This document shows, one piece after another, positions 62,725 through 64,000 of a DNA stretch of 64,000 nt. The position numbers were made by a program, and so were the translations under genes. The stretch is from Bifidobacterium bombi DSM 19703 (lineage in GTDB: Bacteria > Actinomycetota > Actinomycetes > Actinomycetales > Bifidobacteriaceae). Location of the stretch: contig NZ_ATLK01000001.1 of assembly GCF_000737845.1 (NCBI RefSeq), positions 1-64,000 on the forward strand, written 5' to 3'. Numbering within the stretch: the stretch's first letter is position 1; every line of letters begins with the position of its first letter. Below the pieces are notes generated by a model. It was not told the DNA's origin and did not search any database. It saw only the letters and a program-made list of their open reading frames with translations.

Positions 62725-63771
62725 TTAGAAGTCCCAGTCATCATCGTCGGTGGCTTCGGCATTGCCGATGATGTAGGACGACCCTGAACCCGAGAAGAAG
62801 TCGTGGTTCTCGTCCGCCGATGGGGAGAGTGATGCGATGATCTCGGGGCTTACCTGGGTTTGTGCCGGTGTGAACTTGGCATCGTAACCGAGGTTCATCA
62901 GTGTCTTGTTGGCGTTGTAGCGCACGAACGCCTGCACGTCATCAATGAAGTCGAATCCGTCATAGACCTGGTTCGAATATTCCACTTCGAGGTTGTACAG
63001 CTTGTCGAGCAGGTCATCGGTGAAGTTCTTGAGCATCACCTTGTCCGCCTCGGTACGCAGCTCCAAGTGCTTCTGATACTTGTAGCCGCTGTAATAGCCG
63101 TGGATCGCCTTGTCCCTAAGGATGAGGCGGATCATGTCGGCGGTGTTCATCAGCTTGGCGCGAGACGAGTAGTGCAAGGGTAGGTAGAAGCCCGCATACA
63201 GCAGGAGTGAGGAGAGCATCACGGCGGCGATCTTGCGTTTCAGCGGGTCATCGCTCTGGTATTGCTCCATAACGATCCGCACGCGTTCCTGCACCAGGTC
63301 GTTGCCGACCGCCCAGCGGTAGGCTTCGTCGATCTGCTCGGAGGAGCAGAAGGTCGAGAAAATGGAGGAATAGCTACGGGCGTGCACGCTCTGCATGAAC
63401 GCGATGTTGGTGTAGATGGCCTGCTCGTGTTCTGTCAGGGCGTTGGGAATCTGCACAAGTTCGCCGACGGTGGCCTGCGCGGTGTCCAATGTGGTCAGGC
63501 CCGTGAATACGCGCACCACGGTGAGCTGCTCATGTTGCGACAGTGAATTCCACGAAGGGATATCGTTGCTCAGTGGCACCTTTTCAGGAAGCCAGAAGTT
63601 GGCGATGAGACGGTTCCATACCTCCAGGTCTTTGTCGTCCTTGATGTCGTTCCAGTTGACGGGGCGGATGCGCCCGTTCGGATTGCTGGCGAACTCGGGC
63701 GGTGTAATGGACGCGGCCATCATGGCATCGTCCGCGAGTTTGACTTCTTTGGCCTTGGATTGTTCTGTCAT
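62725..63771 (-). CDS. nrdF: Ribonucleotide reductase small subunit NrdF, with the ligand substitutions of metal-free subclass Ie
   Basis: The protein has 348 residues and resembles class Ib NrdF throughout (VNWNDIKDDKDLEVWNRLIA, VFTGLTTLDTAQA, NANKTLMNLGYDA, ENHDFFSGSGSSYIIG). Class Ib dimetal sites use one Asp, three Glu and two His. Here Asp96, His130 and His224 remain, but the Glu positions read Gln127 (FMQSVHARSY), Ser187 (AAVMLSSLLLY) and Lys221 (LRDKAIHGYY). The radical Tyr is kept (Tyr134). This Q-S-K set is the one reported for subclass Ie, which works without metal using a tyrosine-derived DOPA radical made with NrdI. A 28-residue N-terminal extension precedes the core. AGGAGG gives the start at 63771. 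nrdE and nrdI are not in the window. Confidence 0.95.
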   Translation of the reverse strand: MTEQSKAKEVKLADDAMMAASITPPEFASNPNGRIRPVNWNDIKDDKDLEVWNRLIANFWLPEKVPLSNDIPSWNSLSQHEQLTVVRVFTGLTTLDTAQATVGELVQIPNALTEHEQAIYTNIAFMQSVHARSYSSIFSTFCSSEQIDEAYRWAVGNDLVQERVRIVMEQYQSDDPLKRKIAAVMLSSLLLYAGFYLPLHYSSRAKLMNTADMIRLILRDKAIHGYYSGYKYQKHLELRTEADKVMLKNFTDDLLDKLYNLEVEYSNQVYDGFDFIDDVQAFVRYNANKTLMNLGYDAKFTPAQTQVSPEIIASLSPSADENHDFFSGSGSSYIIGNAEATDDDDWDF

Positions 63772-63892
63772 CGTATCCTCCTGTTGTGGAACACGTGAAT
63801 CGTTTTTAAGTCTTATGCCGCCGTGTACTGCATGGTTCCTGCCGTGACATGAGGACGGAAGAATCGAAGAGCGGCACTTCTTATATTTACTA

Positions 63893-63933
63893 CTAAATAT
63901 AGCAATATCGCATTCTGTTATACCTAAATATAG
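63893..63933. promoter_or_regulatory. Pair of NrdR-box-like sites upstream of nrdF
   Basis: The 10-mer CTAAATATAG occurs at 63893-63902 and 63924-63933, each inside a longer AT-rich near-palindrome (TACTACTAAATATAGC and ACCTAAATATAGTAG). The 31-base spacing is about three helical turns, as reported for paired NrdR boxes before ribonucleotide reductase genes. NrdR would repress nrdF when dNTP supply is sufficient. Nothing else is identified from 63934 to the right edge. Confidence 0.6.
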
Positions 63934-64000
63934 TAGTGCTCTGCTTAAGGTTACATCATTCGACGCGCTCAAGAAATCCTTAACTGTGATACGACTAACA

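Noticed and set aside
63772..63972. N-terminal extension of NrdF to 63972
   Set aside because: The extension crosses the NrdR-box-like promoter region, and the AGGAGG site fixes the start at 63771.

Overview
The window looks like a chromosomal segment of a Bifidobacterium or close relative (Actinobacteria). The evidence is moderately high GC, strong AGGAGG-type ribosome binding sites mixed with several apparently leaderless starts, the order nusA-infB-rbfA-truB, a class II aldolase beside purA, and zwf-opcA-pgl near gnd. Most of it is ordinary chromosome. The first 2.3 kb is decayed accessory DNA.

Layout. 1-2.3 kb: a partial type VII secretion effector-like gene at the left edge, two decayed helix-turn-helix fragments in opposite orientation, and a membrane-protein pseudogene. 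2.4-5.6 kb: LemA and a DUF2207 membrane protein. 5.8-12.2 kb: nusA, infB, rbfA, truB. 12.5-17.8 kb: a LiaFSR-like envelope-sensing divergon, with a LuxR-type regulator and PspC-fused histidine kinase on one strand and a PspC membrane protein plus a small membrane protein on the other. 17.8-24.1 kb: a minus-strand run of membrane alpha/beta hydrolase, DUF4125 protein, TPR-nucleotidyltransferase (DUF4037) and aminopeptidase C. 24.4-35.1 kb: an oligopeptide ABC importer (oppB, oppC, fused double ATPase) followed by three paralogous binding lipoproteins. 35.1-44.3 kb: fba, purA, a ClC transporter, two crcB fluoride channel genes, a thiamine-binding-type protein, an MFS exporter, an NAD(P)-binding protein and tRNA-Gly(TCC). 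44.8-51.8 kb: a membrane protein, rpsO, pnp, a YfiH/LACC1-type protein, a DUF4235 protein and a histidine phosphatase. 52.2-55.6 kb: a GH13 alpha-glucosidase and a LacI-type regulator. 55.8-62.4 kb: a tyrosine phosphatase, gnd, zwf, opcA, pgl. 62.7-63.8 kb: nrdF, the small subunit of ribonucleotide reductase.

Most notable observation. NrdF keeps one aspartate and both histidines of the usual dimetal site, but the three conserved glutamates are Gln127, Ser187 and Lys221. This Q-S-K pattern is that of the metal-free, DOPA-radical subclass Ie. Two NrdR-box-like sites 31 bp apart lie upstream.

Other points worth attention: the TPR-nucleotidyltransferase/DUF4125 pair of unknown function; low-complexity insertions in several otherwise conserved proteins (PepC, FBA, OpcA, TruB, LacI); an Arg/Asp-rich tail on PNPase; a duplicated leader shared by two of the three binding proteins; a divergent CrcB pair; and several inverted repeats that look like operators or structured RNA. 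All functional calls come from reading motifs and recalling families. No database search was run.
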